Shown here: piece after piece, positions 1-7,930 of the stretch
How the letters are laid out: each line of letters starts with the position of its first letter
How positions within the stretch are numbered: position 1 is the stretch's first letter
Made by a program: the position numbers and the translations under genes
The notes under the pieces: generated by a model
The model's database searches: none
Seen by the model: only the letters and a program-made list of their open reading frames with translations
What the model was told of the DNA's origin: nothing
Assembly (NCBI GenBank): GCA_030537795.1
Contig: JAUNVE010000004.1
Span: 1 to 64,000, forward strand
Source: Actinomycetaceae bacterium
Lineage (GTDB): Bacteria; Actinomycetota; Actinomycetes; Actinomycetales; Actinomycetaceae
Direction: 5' to 3'
Length of the DNA stretch: 64,000 nucleotides

Positions 1-188
1 CTGAGCTGAAGACCTACGTGCGTCGCACTCGTGAAGCGATTGCTGCCGGTGACAAGGAAAAGGCTCTAGAGCAGCTTCGTCTCACCGGGCGTAAGCTCGA
101 CAAGGCCGCCCAGAAGGGTGTCATTCACCGCAATCAAGCGGCGAAACGCCAGTCGAAACTCGCCCACCAGGTGAACAAGCTCGACTAA
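1..188 (+). CDS. rpsT: 30S ribosomal protein S20, C-terminal part
   Basis: The window opens inside this gene. The frame beginning at base 3 gives about 61 residues ending in VNKLD and a TAA at 186-188. The lysine/arginine-rich helical sequence ([13 protein letters not shown], then [21 protein letters not shown]) is typical of the S20 C-terminus, a 16S rRNA-binding protein of the small subunit. The N-terminal third lies outside the window. It is followed at once by a strong hairpin terminator and converges on holA. Such rpsT-holA proximity is common in bacteria, often beside comEA/comEC as here. Confidence 0.93.
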   Translation, partial: ELKTYVRRTREAIAAGDKEKALEQLRLTGRKLDKAAQKGVIHRNQAAKRQSKLAHQVNKLD

Positions 189-200
189 CAGACCGTAGTC

Positions 201-228
201 AAAAGGCGGGCCCGCGGGTCCGCCTTTT
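201..228 (+). terminator. Intrinsic terminator of rpsT
   Basis: AAAAGGCGG (201-209) pairs perfectly with CCGCCTTTT (220-228) around a short GC-rich loop. The right arm ends in a T run, 12 bases after the rpsT stop. The A-rich left arm could also serve the opposite strand. Confidence 0.85.
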
Positions 229-296
229 GTCATGCCTGAAATGGCGGTAAATCTACCTGCTTACCAGTGCAAACGGGTAGCGCAGCGGCTCCCGAT

Positions 297-1295
297 CTAA
301 AACCGCCCGTAGCGGGCGCGGGTGACTGCAATGACGAGTTTTTCTACTGCGTAGTGAGAATCGCGAGACTGGCCTTTAACTTCGGCATCACAGGTAGCAC
401 ACGCGTCGATAACATAGGCTAAGGCCTCTTCCGACCATCCACGAGATTCACGTACGGCGCGGTCGATTTGCCACGGAGCCATCCGCAGCTCACTCGGACT
501 AGGGCGCGGCTGCACGGTCACTTTTGCTAACTGCCGCAGTTTCATAGCCAGTGACGCCACCAACGCTACCGGTTCAACCCCGGATGCCAGGGCATGGCGT
601 AGCAGTGTCAGTGCCCGGCCCATATTGCCTGCGATGGCGGCATCTGCGACGGCGAATCCGGTGACATCCATGCGTCCTGCCTGGTAGCGGTGCACGTGAT
701 CAACCGTAATGCGACCGTCAACATCCGTCAGTAATTGATTGGTGGCCGAGGCTAACTCTGCGATATCGGCCCCCAATGCATCAACCAAAGCCTGTGCGGC
801 TGGTGCCTCGATTTGCCTTCCGGCATTTCTGACTTCGCCACGCACAAACTCCAACTTGTCCCGGGCATTTTTCAGCGGTGCCGCAATGTAGGTGGGAACC
901 TTGGCTTTCTGTAGCGCGTTGAGAACTGCGCGCCCTCCATTCCCCCCGTTGTGGCGCAATGCCACGGTGACATCTGGGGCGGGATGGCGAAGATAGGCGA
1001 TGAGGTCTTCCGCGAGCGGCTTCGATGGATGCTCCAACTCGGGAATGTATACGAACCGTGCTTCACCGAACAGTGACGGCGACGTAAACATGGCGAGCTG
1101 CCCACTTTCATATCGGGCTGCGTCAACCGTTTGCATATCGACAGAGGCATCGACGGCGCGAGCCGCGCGTTTAAGTAGGCTAACCGCTCGATCTCCCAGC
1201 AGGGCTTCACCTGATTTGATGAGGACGACCGGTGCTAGCGCCGCCTCGAACCAGGGGTGCTCATTCGCCTTCGGTTTCTTTCGTGTTGCCGCCAT
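297..1295 (-). CDS. holA: DNA polymerase III delta subunit
   Basis: About 332 residues from the ATG at 1295 (MAATRKKPKANE). The open frame runs further upstream, but that extension looks non-coding; an ATG at 1313 is the alternative. The sequence VVLIKSGEALLGDRAVSLL followed by a helical body and a C-terminal collar (LRQLAKV near the end) matches HolA, the clamp-loader subunit that opens the beta sliding clamp during replication. Length fits the family. It lies on the strand opposite rpsT, with comEC/comEA about 900 bases further on. In related genomes comEA-comEC-holA are usually contiguous; here an aldo/keto reductase gene on the other strand sits between comEC and holA. No clear ribosome site precedes either start. 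Confidence 0.9.
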   Translation of the reverse strand: MAATRKKPKANEHPWFEAALAPVVLIKSGEALLGDRAVSLLKRAARAVDASVDMQTVDAARYESGQLAMFTSPSLFGEARFVYIPELEHPSKPLAEDLIAYLRHPAPDVTVALRHNGGNGGRAVLNALQKAKVPTYIAAPLKNARDKLEFVRGEVRNAGRQIEAPAAQALVDALGADIAELASATNQLLTDVDGRITVDHVHRYQAGRMDVTGFAVADAAIAGNMGRALTLLRHALASGVEPVALVASLAMKLRQLAKVTVQPRPSPSELRMAPWQIDRAVRESRGWSEEALAYVIDACATCDAEVKGQSRDSHYAVEKLVIAVTRARYGRF

Positions 1296-1412
1296 GGAAC
1301 TAGCGTGCCACATGAGACTGACATTTCTCGAGTAGCCAGGACTGTCGAGTTTCGCCGGGCAGTTGATACGCCTACAGTGAAAGCAGAACTCGATGAAGAA
1401 TAGGTGATTGAT

Positions 1413-2243
1413 ATGACGCTTGTACCCACTCTTCCTTTGCTTGATGGCGGCACAATTCCTGCCTGGGGTCTCGGCACCTCGGGACATCGCGGGCGTGATG
1501 CGGCGCGTTTATTTGCGCAAGCGATACGCGATGGCCACCGCCTGATCGATACCGCTGCGCAATATGGCAATGAAGCCGCCGTTGGGGTAGCTATTAAAGA
1601 TTCGGGTATTGCCCGCGAAGACCTTTTTATTACCACCAAAATTGCCGGTGGCGACCAGGGGGATGCCACCGAGCGCGGGTTACGCGAATCATTGCGGCGA
1701 CTCGCCCTCGATTGCGTTGATCTGACGCTTATTCACTGGCCAAATCCCTCGCGTGGGCTCTATCTCAAAACGTGGAAGGAGCTCATTCGTTTGCGGGATG
1801 AAGGGCTGACTGCGCATATCGGCGTTTCCAATTTCACGCCCGAACAAATCACCGAACTGCATGAGGCTACCGGGGTGTGGCCGGTGCTCAACCAGATTCA
1901 GCTCAGCCCGATAATCGGCCGCGAAGCCCTGCGCGAATTTCATGCTCAGCATGGAATTATTACCGAGGGATGGCGTCCGCTGGGCCCGGTCGAAGGATTG
2001 CTCGATCAAGTGCTGGTGCGCAATATCGCCGAAGAGGTTGGACGCTCCCCCGCGCAGGTGGTACTGCGGTGGGCGGTTCAACGTGACATCGTACCGATTG
2101 CCGTGTCTTCGAAGCCGCAACGCAATGCTGAAAATCTGGCAATTGGTGACTTCGTGCTTTCCGATCGTCAGCTCATGCTTCTCGACTCACTCGATACCGC
2201 AGATCGGTTCGTGTGGGATCCGATGACGCATGAAGAATGGTAG
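1413..2243 (+). CDS. Aldo/keto reductase (2,5-diketo-D-gluconate reductase-like)
   Basis: 276 residues from the ATG at 1413, chosen because AGGTGA lies 5 bases upstream; an in-frame GTG at 1404 is less well placed. The NADPH-dependent AKR TIM barrel is shown by the catalytic tetrad context: LIDTAAQYGNE (Asp and Tyr), TTKIAGG (Lys) and LIHWPNP (His). The C-terminal part has the cofactor-binding end seen in small prokaryotic AKRs (SSKPQRNAENL). Family members reduce keto-sugars or small aldehydes; the substrate cannot be told from sequence. The 3' end overlaps that of comEC by 57 bases, tail to tail. It stands alone between holA and comEC. Confidence 0.88.
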   Translation: MTLVPTLPLLDGGTIPAWGLGTSGHRGRDAARLFAQAIRDGHRLIDTAAQYGNEAAVGVAIKDSGIAREDLFITTKIAGGDQGDATERGLRESLRRLALDCVDLTLIHWPNPSRGLYLKTWKELIRLRDEGLTAHIGVSNFTPEQITELHEATGVWPVLNQIQLSPIIGREALREFHAQHGIITEGWRPLGPVEGLLDQVLVRNIAEEVGRSPAQVVLRWAVQRDIVPIAVSSKPQRNAENLAIGDFVLSDRQLMLLDSLDTADRFVWDPMTHEEW

Positions 2244-3716
2244 AACGCGACGAAGAGCTACCATTGCGGTGACACCTACGCAGCCGCTCGCGATCCAGCT
2301 TGCGCCTGGTCGTGCAATGGTTGCCAGGGGCAGGCCGGCACAGAACTGCGAAACCGCGAGAATCCAGTCGGCTCCCAGGCGAGCGACGATTAATGGGATC
2401 CAGGCGGTATCTGGCCATATATTGGCACAGAGTGCCCCGCCAAGACCCGCCATAGTCGTCGCTGCCACCGCGGGAAGCACCAGCACATTCGCCAGTACTG
2501 AATACACCGGAAGATACCCCATGACGGCAACTAGGATGGGGGCAGTGGAAACTGCCGCTGCCAGTGGAATCGATACCAGGGGGCGTAGTTTGTGAAGGTA
2601 TTGTGCGCGGGGACGCTCATTTCTTCGATAAGCGGTATCTGTCTGCGCCACCGCGGTAACAACGGCGGCTGTTGCCGCGACGGACAGTATGAAACCGATT
2701 GACACCGCCAGCCACGGATTGACGATGATCCATCCGATGACGACTAAGGCGAGGCTGGTTTGCGCCTGCGTGGCCCGGCCGGCGAGATGAGCCAGTGCGA
2801 GTACCGCCGCCATGGAGGCCGCCCGAATAACGGAGGGACGCGGGCCGACGATAACGATGAGCAAACTGATGATGACGGCAAGGAGTAGGATTTTTGAGCG
2901 CGGCCTACCGGGAATGAGAATATGAAGCGTCATCACGATGATTCCCAGATGCATCCCTGAGATTGCCGTCAAATGCGTCGTTGAGGTCACTCTCATTGCC
3001 TCACGTGCGGGGGCAGATAGGTCGGATGAATCTCCGATACTCATTCCTGCAATCAATCCCCTCGTATCAGCCTCCAGTGGCATGAGGTGGGTAATGAAAC
3101 GTCGGCGAAATCGCTGTGCAGGCGACGATTTAGCTTGAATTCTGACTGTCTGCGGCTTCAGCAAGCCGATAGTGGGTGGGGTGCCAAAAGGTTCGATGCG
3201 GCCGCGAGCTATGAGTTGATCCCCCTCATTTGCACCCGGGTGCTGGGAAGTGATGAGGAAAATACCGGTTGCAGGCTGAGCATCGGGTCGCAGCCGGGTG
3301 AGCCAACCTCGGGTGATCCTGCGTGGCTGCTGATCGATGCGCGCCGTTATCACGCAGCTACTTCGGCATCTGTTGACCAGGGGGCCGCGAATATAGTTGG
3401 TGGCATGTATCAGGGCGGAAAACCCAGCCAGCGTCGACACTATCAGTGAGAGGGCTACTCCGGCGCGCACAGATCCGATGGGATAGGTACCGTGTCGCGC
3501 CTGATAACGGTGATGCGGCCACACCATCACCGCGGTGATGAGGGCGCTGACTAAAGCTGAGATAACAGTTGCCACCGGAGGCTGCGTACTGCGTGTTATC
3601 GCTTGGATGATGGCCGCGGCACTGAGCCAGGCGGCAGTTGCCGGCCCGATCAACCGGTAGTCGCTAAAGCGAATCATCGGTTGGCTAATACCGTCGTGCG
3701 AATGTGTTAGGGGCAC
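2187..3716 (-). CDS. comEC: ComEC/Rec2 family DNA-uptake membrane channel, short form
   Basis: 509 residues starting with GTG at 3716, which overlaps the comEA stop by 10 bases and suggests translational coupling. An N-terminal hydrophobic segment is followed by an OB-like soluble stretch (residues ~100-195) and then many membrane helices. The competence-domain signature LTAISGMHLGII lies near residue 253. Known ComEC proteins carry transforming single-stranded DNA across the membrane. This one lacks the C-terminal metallo-beta-lactamase domain of long ComEC proteins and ends soon after the last helices. The coding end runs 57 bases into the converging AKR gene. With comEA it supports a possible DNA-uptake system, though no pilus genes are in the window. 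Confidence 0.86.
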   Translation of the reverse strand: MPLTHSHDGISQPMIRFSDYRLIGPATAAWLSAAAIIQAITRSTQPPVATVISALVSALITAVMVWPHHRYQARHGTYPIGSVRAGVALSLIVSTLAGFSALIHATNYIRGPLVNRCRSSCVITARIDQQPRRITRGWLTRLRPDAQPATGIFLITSQHPGANEGDQLIARGRIEPFGTPPTIGLLKPQTVRIQAKSSPAQRFRRRFITHLMPLEADTRGLIAGMSIGDSSDLSAPAREAMRVTSTTHLTAISGMHLGIIVMTLHILIPGRPRSKILLLAVIISLLIVIVGPRPSVIRAASMAAVLALAHLAGRATQAQTSLALVVIGWIIVNPWLAVSIGFILSVAATAAVVTAVAQTDTAYRRNERPRAQYLHKLRPLVSIPLAAAVSTAPILVAVMGYLPVYSVLANVLVLPAVAATTMAGLGGALCANIWPDTAWIPLIVARLGADWILAVSQFCAGLPLATIARPGASWIASGCVGVTAMVALRRVLPFFMRHRIPHEPICGIE

Positions 3717-4429
3717 AGCTGATCCTTGATCTGCTGTAAAGTTTTGGCACCGATGCCGCTGACAGCCTGCAGGTCGGAGGCGGTGCTCAGCGGATGAGTG
3801 GTGCGATATTCGACGATACGGGCGGCCAGCGCGGGACCGATTCCGGTGAGCTCTTGTAACTGCGCCTCATCCGCCATTCGAATATCAATGCACCCGGTAT
3901 CGACCTGCCTTTGCGCGTCCGCGGCCCCTACCACGTTGACGTGAATATGCTGACCATCGACCAGAGGCGCTGCTAGGTTAACGGAAGCCAGTTCAGCGTC
4001 TGCGGTTAATCCGCCCGCCACCTCAATGGCATCTTTGCCGCGCGAGCCGGCAGGGACTTCAACCACACCGGGGTCATTGACGGCTCCGGAAACTTGGACG
4101 ATCACGATGTCGGAATCAGCAGGATCGGGGGTTGCCATATTCGTTTCGGAAGGTGTCGGTGACTGCGATCCACCGTAGGGAGCGTCAGATTGCCAGAAGG
4201 GCTCAGATGCACCGGTAGAGGGATGAGTAGTTTCGGGGGCGGAAGGCATCTGACGCATAAGTGCAACTGCGAAGGCAACGAGAAGGACAGTAACCAGTGC
4301 GATAACCGCTATTGGACTGGGAAAGAACCGTGGTACCCGCTGGCGAAGATCCTGCCTACTCGATACCTGCGGCCGGTGCCGGGCTTTGGTTAAGGCAATG
4401 CGCCGAAATCGATGATGCTGTCGTTCCAT
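3707..4429 (-). CDS. comEA: ComEA helix-hairpin-helix DNA receptor
   Basis: 240 residues if started at the ATG at 4429 (MERQHHRFRR); the longer open frame upstream does not look coding. Order: basic cytoplasmic tail, one membrane helix (roughly residues 39-63), a Pro/Ser/Thr-rich linker, an SLBB domain (VQVSGAVNDPGVVEVPAG, through the mid-140s), then a C-terminal helix-hairpin-helix pair (LQELTGIGPALAARIVEYR and LQAVSGIGAKTLQQIK). ComEA binds double-stranded DNA outside the membrane and hands it to ComEC, whose gene starts inside this one's last codons. No convincing ribosome site was seen upstream, so the start is uncertain. Confidence 0.9.
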   Translation of the reverse strand: MERQHHRFRRIALTKARHRPQVSSRQDLRQRVPRFFPSPIAVIALVTVLLVAFAVALMRQMPSAPETTHPSTGASEPFWQSDAPYGGSQSPTPSETNMATPDPADSDIVIVQVSGAVNDPGVVEVPAGSRGKDAIEVAGGLTADAELASVNLAAPLVDGQHIHVNVVGAADAQRQVDTGCIDIRMADEAQLQELTGIGPALAARIVEYRTTHPLSTASDLQAVSGIGAKTLQQIKDQLCP

Positions 4430-4647
4430 GGGATTAGTTTCGCCCAAAACACCCGGTGTCGGCTGACACCAGCTCACCTGCTGTGGATAACTCTGTGACG
4501 ATCTGGCCAGGATACGAAGATTTCCACAGCTGTCAGTCAGCGGGCTCCCCGTCACCGATCAGGCCCGCCTCAAAACTGCTTTCGGCGGGAGGACATATCG
4601 ACCTTTGGAAAGCGCTAATGCCGACGGAGGTCATGCGAATACGAAGC

Positions 4648-5001
4648 CTACTGGTAGGAGGTGACGATAGCCTGCGCTTCTTCTAACTCGCGAGTCATGG
4701 TGACGATATTGGCCGTCTGCGTGCGGATTAGTTCAAGTGAGCCATCTTGACAGGTCAGGCGCATATGCACGAGGTCCTTCAGCTGGCCCTTGGCTTTTTC
4801 GCCGGCAGGCGGAACATCAACCGGTATGAGCTTTATTGCGCGCTGCTGTTCATTTGCGAAAATCTCAAGCGCGACTTTGCACTGGTTGAGTGCTTCCGCG
4901 CGTTTATGTTCGGTGGTCTCCCCCAGGCGATTTTCGATCAGCATTTCAACAGCCGCAACGAGGACAATAAAAACGACGACAACGATCGCAATAATCGTCA
5001 T
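4648..5001 (-). CDS. Small single-pass membrane protein of unknown function
   Basis: 117 residues. A strongly hydrophobic segment (residues 2-23, IIAIVVVVFIVLVAAVEMLI) at the very N-terminus is followed by a hydrophilic, largely helical domain with charged heptad-like stretches and two cysteines (CKVALEIF, TCQDGSLE). This suggests an N-anchored protein with its bulk outside, or a small coiled-coil-forming protein. I do not recognise a family. The gene lies between comEA (same strand, 218 bases downstream) and the divergent proC. Its reading frame is clean over the whole length and codon use resembles its neighbours. An AGGA lies about 15 bases upstream, farther than ideal. Confidence 0.6.
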   Translation of the reverse strand: MTIIAIVVVVFIVLVAAVEMLIENRLGETTEHKRAEALNQCKVALEIFANEQQRAIKLIPVDVPPAGEKAKGQLKDLVHMRLTCQDGSLELIRTQTANIVTMTRELEEAQAIVTSYQ

Positions 5002-5207
5002 CGACCGAGGTCTTTTTCCTAAAGCCTGTTCCAGGATGGTTCTCTTTCTTAAATGCGGCTCGCCATGGATGCTGCGGTATAACTCCGCGTAGCACCGATG
5101 GCTTGCGTTGACTCCTCTATCGTAAAGGATCGGTGCCGTTGCCGCGGTTTACGCGCCGGCACTGTTATTCTCGCAGTAGAAATACTTGCCCTGTGAAAGG
5201 ACCTTCG

Positions 5208-6044
5208 GTGATTTACGGTTTTATTGGTGCGGGAAATATGGCCTCAGCAATTGTGCGCGGCGCCGTTGAGTCAACAGATTTTCAAGCCCGACAATTGCTG
5301 ATCACCGATCGCAATGACGACGTAGCCCGGCGGTTGGCCGACGAGGTGGGCGCTTCGACAGTGGCCTCCAATACCGACCTTGTCAAAGCCAGTGAGGTTG
5401 TTATCCTCGCCGTTAAGCCCGTCCATTTGCCCTATCTGTTAAATGAAATCGCCAGCGATGTCGCTGAACGTCAGCCGCTACTGATTTCGATTGCCGCGGG
5501 TATCGCTATTGCCGATATTCAAGCCATAGTCGGCGAATCAGTTCCAATTATCCGGGTGATGCCGAATATGAATGCTTCCATCGGTGAGTCGATGACAGGC
5601 GTATGCGCTTCTCCCACTGCTTCGCAGGAACATCTGGAAATTGCGCGACGGCTCATGAATGCGGTGGGGCGCACTCTCGTTATTGGGGAGGGCGATTTCC
5701 CGGTCTTTTCTGCGCTTGCTGGCTGTTCGCCGGCGTGGATGTATGAAATCATCGATTCGCTTGCCCGCGCGGGCGTCAAATATGGCTTGCCGAAGTCGCA
5801 GGCTGTGGCCATCGTCTCGCAGGCCATGATGGGATCGGCGCAACTGGTATTACAGTCCGCTGCCGATACACAAACCACTCCCGCCGAACTGATTGATCGG
5901 GTTTGCTCCCCCGCCGGCACCACTATCGCAGGGCTTTTGGCGGCGCAGGAAGCCGGACTTGCGACGGCACTGGTAAAAGCCGTCGACGCGGCAGTGGCCC
6001 GGGATATAGAGCTCGGTCGGCCCGATTCGTCATCCGAGAGTTGA
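5208..6044 (+). CDS. proC: Pyrroline-5-carboxylate reductase
   Basis: 278 residues from a GTG at 5208, selected because AAAGGA sits 8 bases before it and the product then begins at the Rossmann fold (VIYGFIGAGNMASAIV). ProC reduces 1-pyrroline-5-carboxylate to proline with NAD(P)H, the last step of proline synthesis, in the cytoplasm. Seen: the GxGxMA nucleotide motif, VKPVHLPYLL, PIIRVMPNMNASIGE and the C-terminal family signature around LIDRVCSPAGTTIAGL. Length is normal. It is monocistronic: about 200 bases separate it from hpaH, which has its own operator. Confidence 0.93.
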   Translation: MIYGFIGAGNMASAIVRGAVESTDFQARQLLITDRNDDVARRLADEVGASTVASNTDLVKASEVVILAVKPVHLPYLLNEIASDVAERQPLLISIAAGIAIADIQAIVGESVPIIRVMPNMNASIGESMTGVCASPTASQEHLEIARRLMNAVGRTLVIGEGDFPVFSALAGCSPAWMYEIIDSLARAGVKYGLPKSQAVAIVSQAMMGSAQLVLQSAADTQTTPAELIDRVCSPAGTTIAGLLAAQEAGLATALVKAVDAAVARDIELGRPDSSSES

Positions 6045-6179
6045 GAAAGTCGCGCCGGCTAGTTTCACCCTTTCTCTCCCCCTCGGTTGCTGAGAATACT
6101 GGGCTTAGCGGCCAACCGGCCCTCACGCCCGGTTGCGTCAATACGGGCATTTGCGTCACATTTTCACCGCCCTCCCCCT

Positions 6180-6195
6180 AAATCGTGTACGATTT
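6180..6195. promoter_or_regulatory. Palindromic operator before hpaH
   Basis: AAATCGT-GT-ACGATTT: two perfect 7-base arms around two bases, 52 bases before the hpaH start. The TCGT-N2-ACGA core fits the GT/AC-centred palindromes bound by FadR/FCD-type GntR repressors. Related copies occur before hpaG and between dctP and iclR. I found no clean -35/-10 pair next to it. Confidence 0.65.
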
Positions 6196-6246
6196 TCTTA
6201 AACCAGTCGATAACCGGCCGACGGTCGCACGACTCAAGGAGGCGTC

Positions 6247-7032
6247 ATGCTCGACAAAAAAGTCATCGAATCGATAGCGGATGAGCTCGTACAGGCTCAA
6301 GAAACCCGCACTCCCGTTCCCCTGCTAACAGCCCGCTATCCGGATATGGTCGTCGAGGACTCCTACGCCGTGCAACGCCTGTGGCGTGACCGGATGGAGG
6401 AAAAAGGACGCACCCTTGTGGGGCGAAAAATCGGTTTGACTTCGAAAGCTATGCAAGATGCAACCGGTATTACCGAACCGGATTACGGTGTCATTTTTGA
6501 TGACATGGTTTTTGAAACCGGCGTCCATATTGAGTGGGAGCGCTATACCCATCCGCGTATTGAGGTCGAACTAGCCTTCGTACTAGGAAAAGACATTAAA
6601 GGCCCCAATGCCACGCTATTCGATGTACTCGAATCAGCGAAATGGGTGGTTCCCGCCCTCGAAATTCTCGACTCCCGCATTGAAATGGAGGGTCGTACCA
6701 TCGTTGACACCATTTCAGATAATGCTGCCATGGGGGCCATGGTGATCGGAGGCCGCCCGGTGCGTCCCGATTCTGTCGACCTGCGCTGGGTCAGCGCCAT
6801 GCTCTATCGCAATGAACAGATTGAGGAAACGGGCGTAGCCGCCGGCGTTCTTAACCACCCGGCTTCGGGCGTGCATTGGCTTGCCAATAAGATCGCCCCG
6901 CACGGCGACTACCTCGGTGCTGGAGAAACGATCCTCGCCGGATCCTTTACCCGCCCCATGTGGGTGTACCAGGGCGATTCGGTACTCGCCGACTACGGAC
7001 CGCTAGGAACAGTGACATGCCAGTTCGACTAG
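6247..7032 (+). CDS. hpaH: 2-oxo-hept-4-ene-1,7-dioate hydratase
   Basis: 261 residues with an excellent ribosome site (AAGGAGG, 5 bases before ATG). It belongs to the 2-keto-4-pentenoate hydratase/FAH-like family: [14 protein letters not shown], the metal-binding acidic residues in [15 protein letters not shown], and LEILDSRIE. HpaH adds water to 2-oxohept-4-ene-1,7-dioate in the homoprotocatechuate meta-cleavage pathway, making the substrate of HpaI. The assignment to HpaH rather than a phenol or biphenyl hydratase rests on overall sequence character and on hpaI overlapping its 3' end by 16 bases, with hpaG/E/D in the same island. A palindromic operator lies just upstream. Confidence 0.9.
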   Translation: MLDKKVIESIADELVQAQETRTPVPLLTARYPDMVVEDSYAVQRLWRDRMEEKGRTLVGRKIGLTSKAMQDATGITEPDYGVIFDDMVFETGVHIEWERYTHPRIEVELAFVLGKDIKGPNATLFDVLESAKWVVPALEILDSRIEMEGRTIVDTISDNAAMGAMVIGGRPVRPDSVDLRWVSAMLYRNEQIEETGVAAGVLNHPASGVHWLANKIAPHGDYLGAGETILAGSFTRPMWVYQGDSVLADYGPLGTVTCQFD

Positions 7033-7826
7033 CACCTCGCGAAACTCTCCTGCAGCACATTGATAGAGAAGGCCGCAGTCTGGTCGGTATGTGGGTGTGT
7101 TCAGCCTCGCCTCTCGTCGCTGAAATCTGCGCTTCCTCCGGTATCGACTACACGCTCATAGACGCGGAGCATTCCCCTAATGATCTCTCCACACTTTTGG
7201 GGCAGTTGCATGCGGTGCAGGCCTATCCCGCCTCGACGATTGTGCGTGTACCGATCAACGATGAGCGTTTAATCAAGCAGTATCTGGACCTCGGCGTCAT
7301 TAATCTGCTGGTGCCCATGGTGCATACTGTGCAAGAAGCTCGCCTGGCGGCACAGCGAGTAAAATACCCCGACGAGGGCGTGCGTGGCGTTGGTTCCGCA
7401 CTTGCCCGGGCTTCGATGTGGAATCGGATTCCGAACTATCTCAACCGCGCACGCCAGACCATTAATCTCATTGTGCAGATTGAATCTGGGCGCGCCGTAG
7501 ATGCGGTCGAGGATATTGTGGCTGTCGACGGCGTTGATGCTATTTTCGTGGGCCCGGCAGATCTTGCCGCCGATCTGGGAATGATCGGTCAGGCGGAAGC
7601 CCCCGAGGTTAAGTCCCGCGTCAAACACTGTATCGAGGCAGCCAAGGCGGCCGGTAAACGGGTCGGCACCAATGCTTTTAACCCCGCCGTCGCTCGCGAA
7701 TATATGGACTATGGCGCGGACTTCGTCCTCGTCAATGCTGACGTGACTATTCTTGCGCGCGGATCGGAGAAACTGGTTGCAGATTTCATCGGCGATTCCG
7801 GGGGGCCAACACCCGCCGGATACTAG
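7017..7826 (+). CDS. hpaI: 4-hydroxy-2-oxoheptanedioate aldolase
   Basis: 269 residues from the ATG at 7017, inside the hpaH 3' end (16-base overlap), with AGGAA 8 bases upstream. It is a class II, divalent-metal pyruvate aldolase of the HpcH/HpaI family: YTLIDAEHSPND with its conserved acidic/His pair, the metal-ligand segment VQIESGRAVDAV, and IFVGPADLAADLG. It cleaves 4-hydroxy-2-oxoheptanedioate to pyruvate and succinic semialdehyde, the latter being the substrate of gabD in the same island. Length matches the family. The gene is followed by a strong hairpin shared with the converging betT. Confidence 0.92.
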   Translation: MPVRLAPRETLLQHIDREGRSLVGMWVCSASPLVAEICASSGIDYTLIDAEHSPNDLSTLLGQLHAVQAYPASTIVRVPINDERLIKQYLDLGVINLLVPMVHTVQEARLAAQRVKYPDEGVRGVGSALARASMWNRIPNYLNRARQTINLIVQIESGRAVDAVEDIVAVDGVDAIFVGPADLAADLGMIGQAEAPEVKSRVKHCIEAAKAAGKRVGTNAFNPAVAREYMDYGADFVLVNADVTILARGSEKLVADFIGDSGGPTPAGY

Positions 7827-7879
7827 CCTCCGGCGCGGCACTGCACCGCATTAACTCTCCGTCAAAGCATAAAAGGAGA

Positions 7880-7912
7880 CGGGATCCGGCACCGTCAAAG
7901 CGCCGGATCCCG
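7880..7912. terminator. Bidirectional hairpin between hpaI and betT
   Basis: CGGGATCCGGC (7880-7890) pairs perfectly with GCCGGATCCCG (7902-7912) over an 11-base loop, between two converging genes. No long U tract on either strand, as is common in GC-rich actinobacteria. Confidence 0.75.
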
Positions 7913-7930
7913 CCCCTGTGTGATCGAAAC

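Noticed and set aside
4456..4686. 76-codon open frame on the plus strand between comEA and the small membrane protein
   Set aside because: No ribosome site, no similarity; lies in spacer and runs into the antisense of the next gene.
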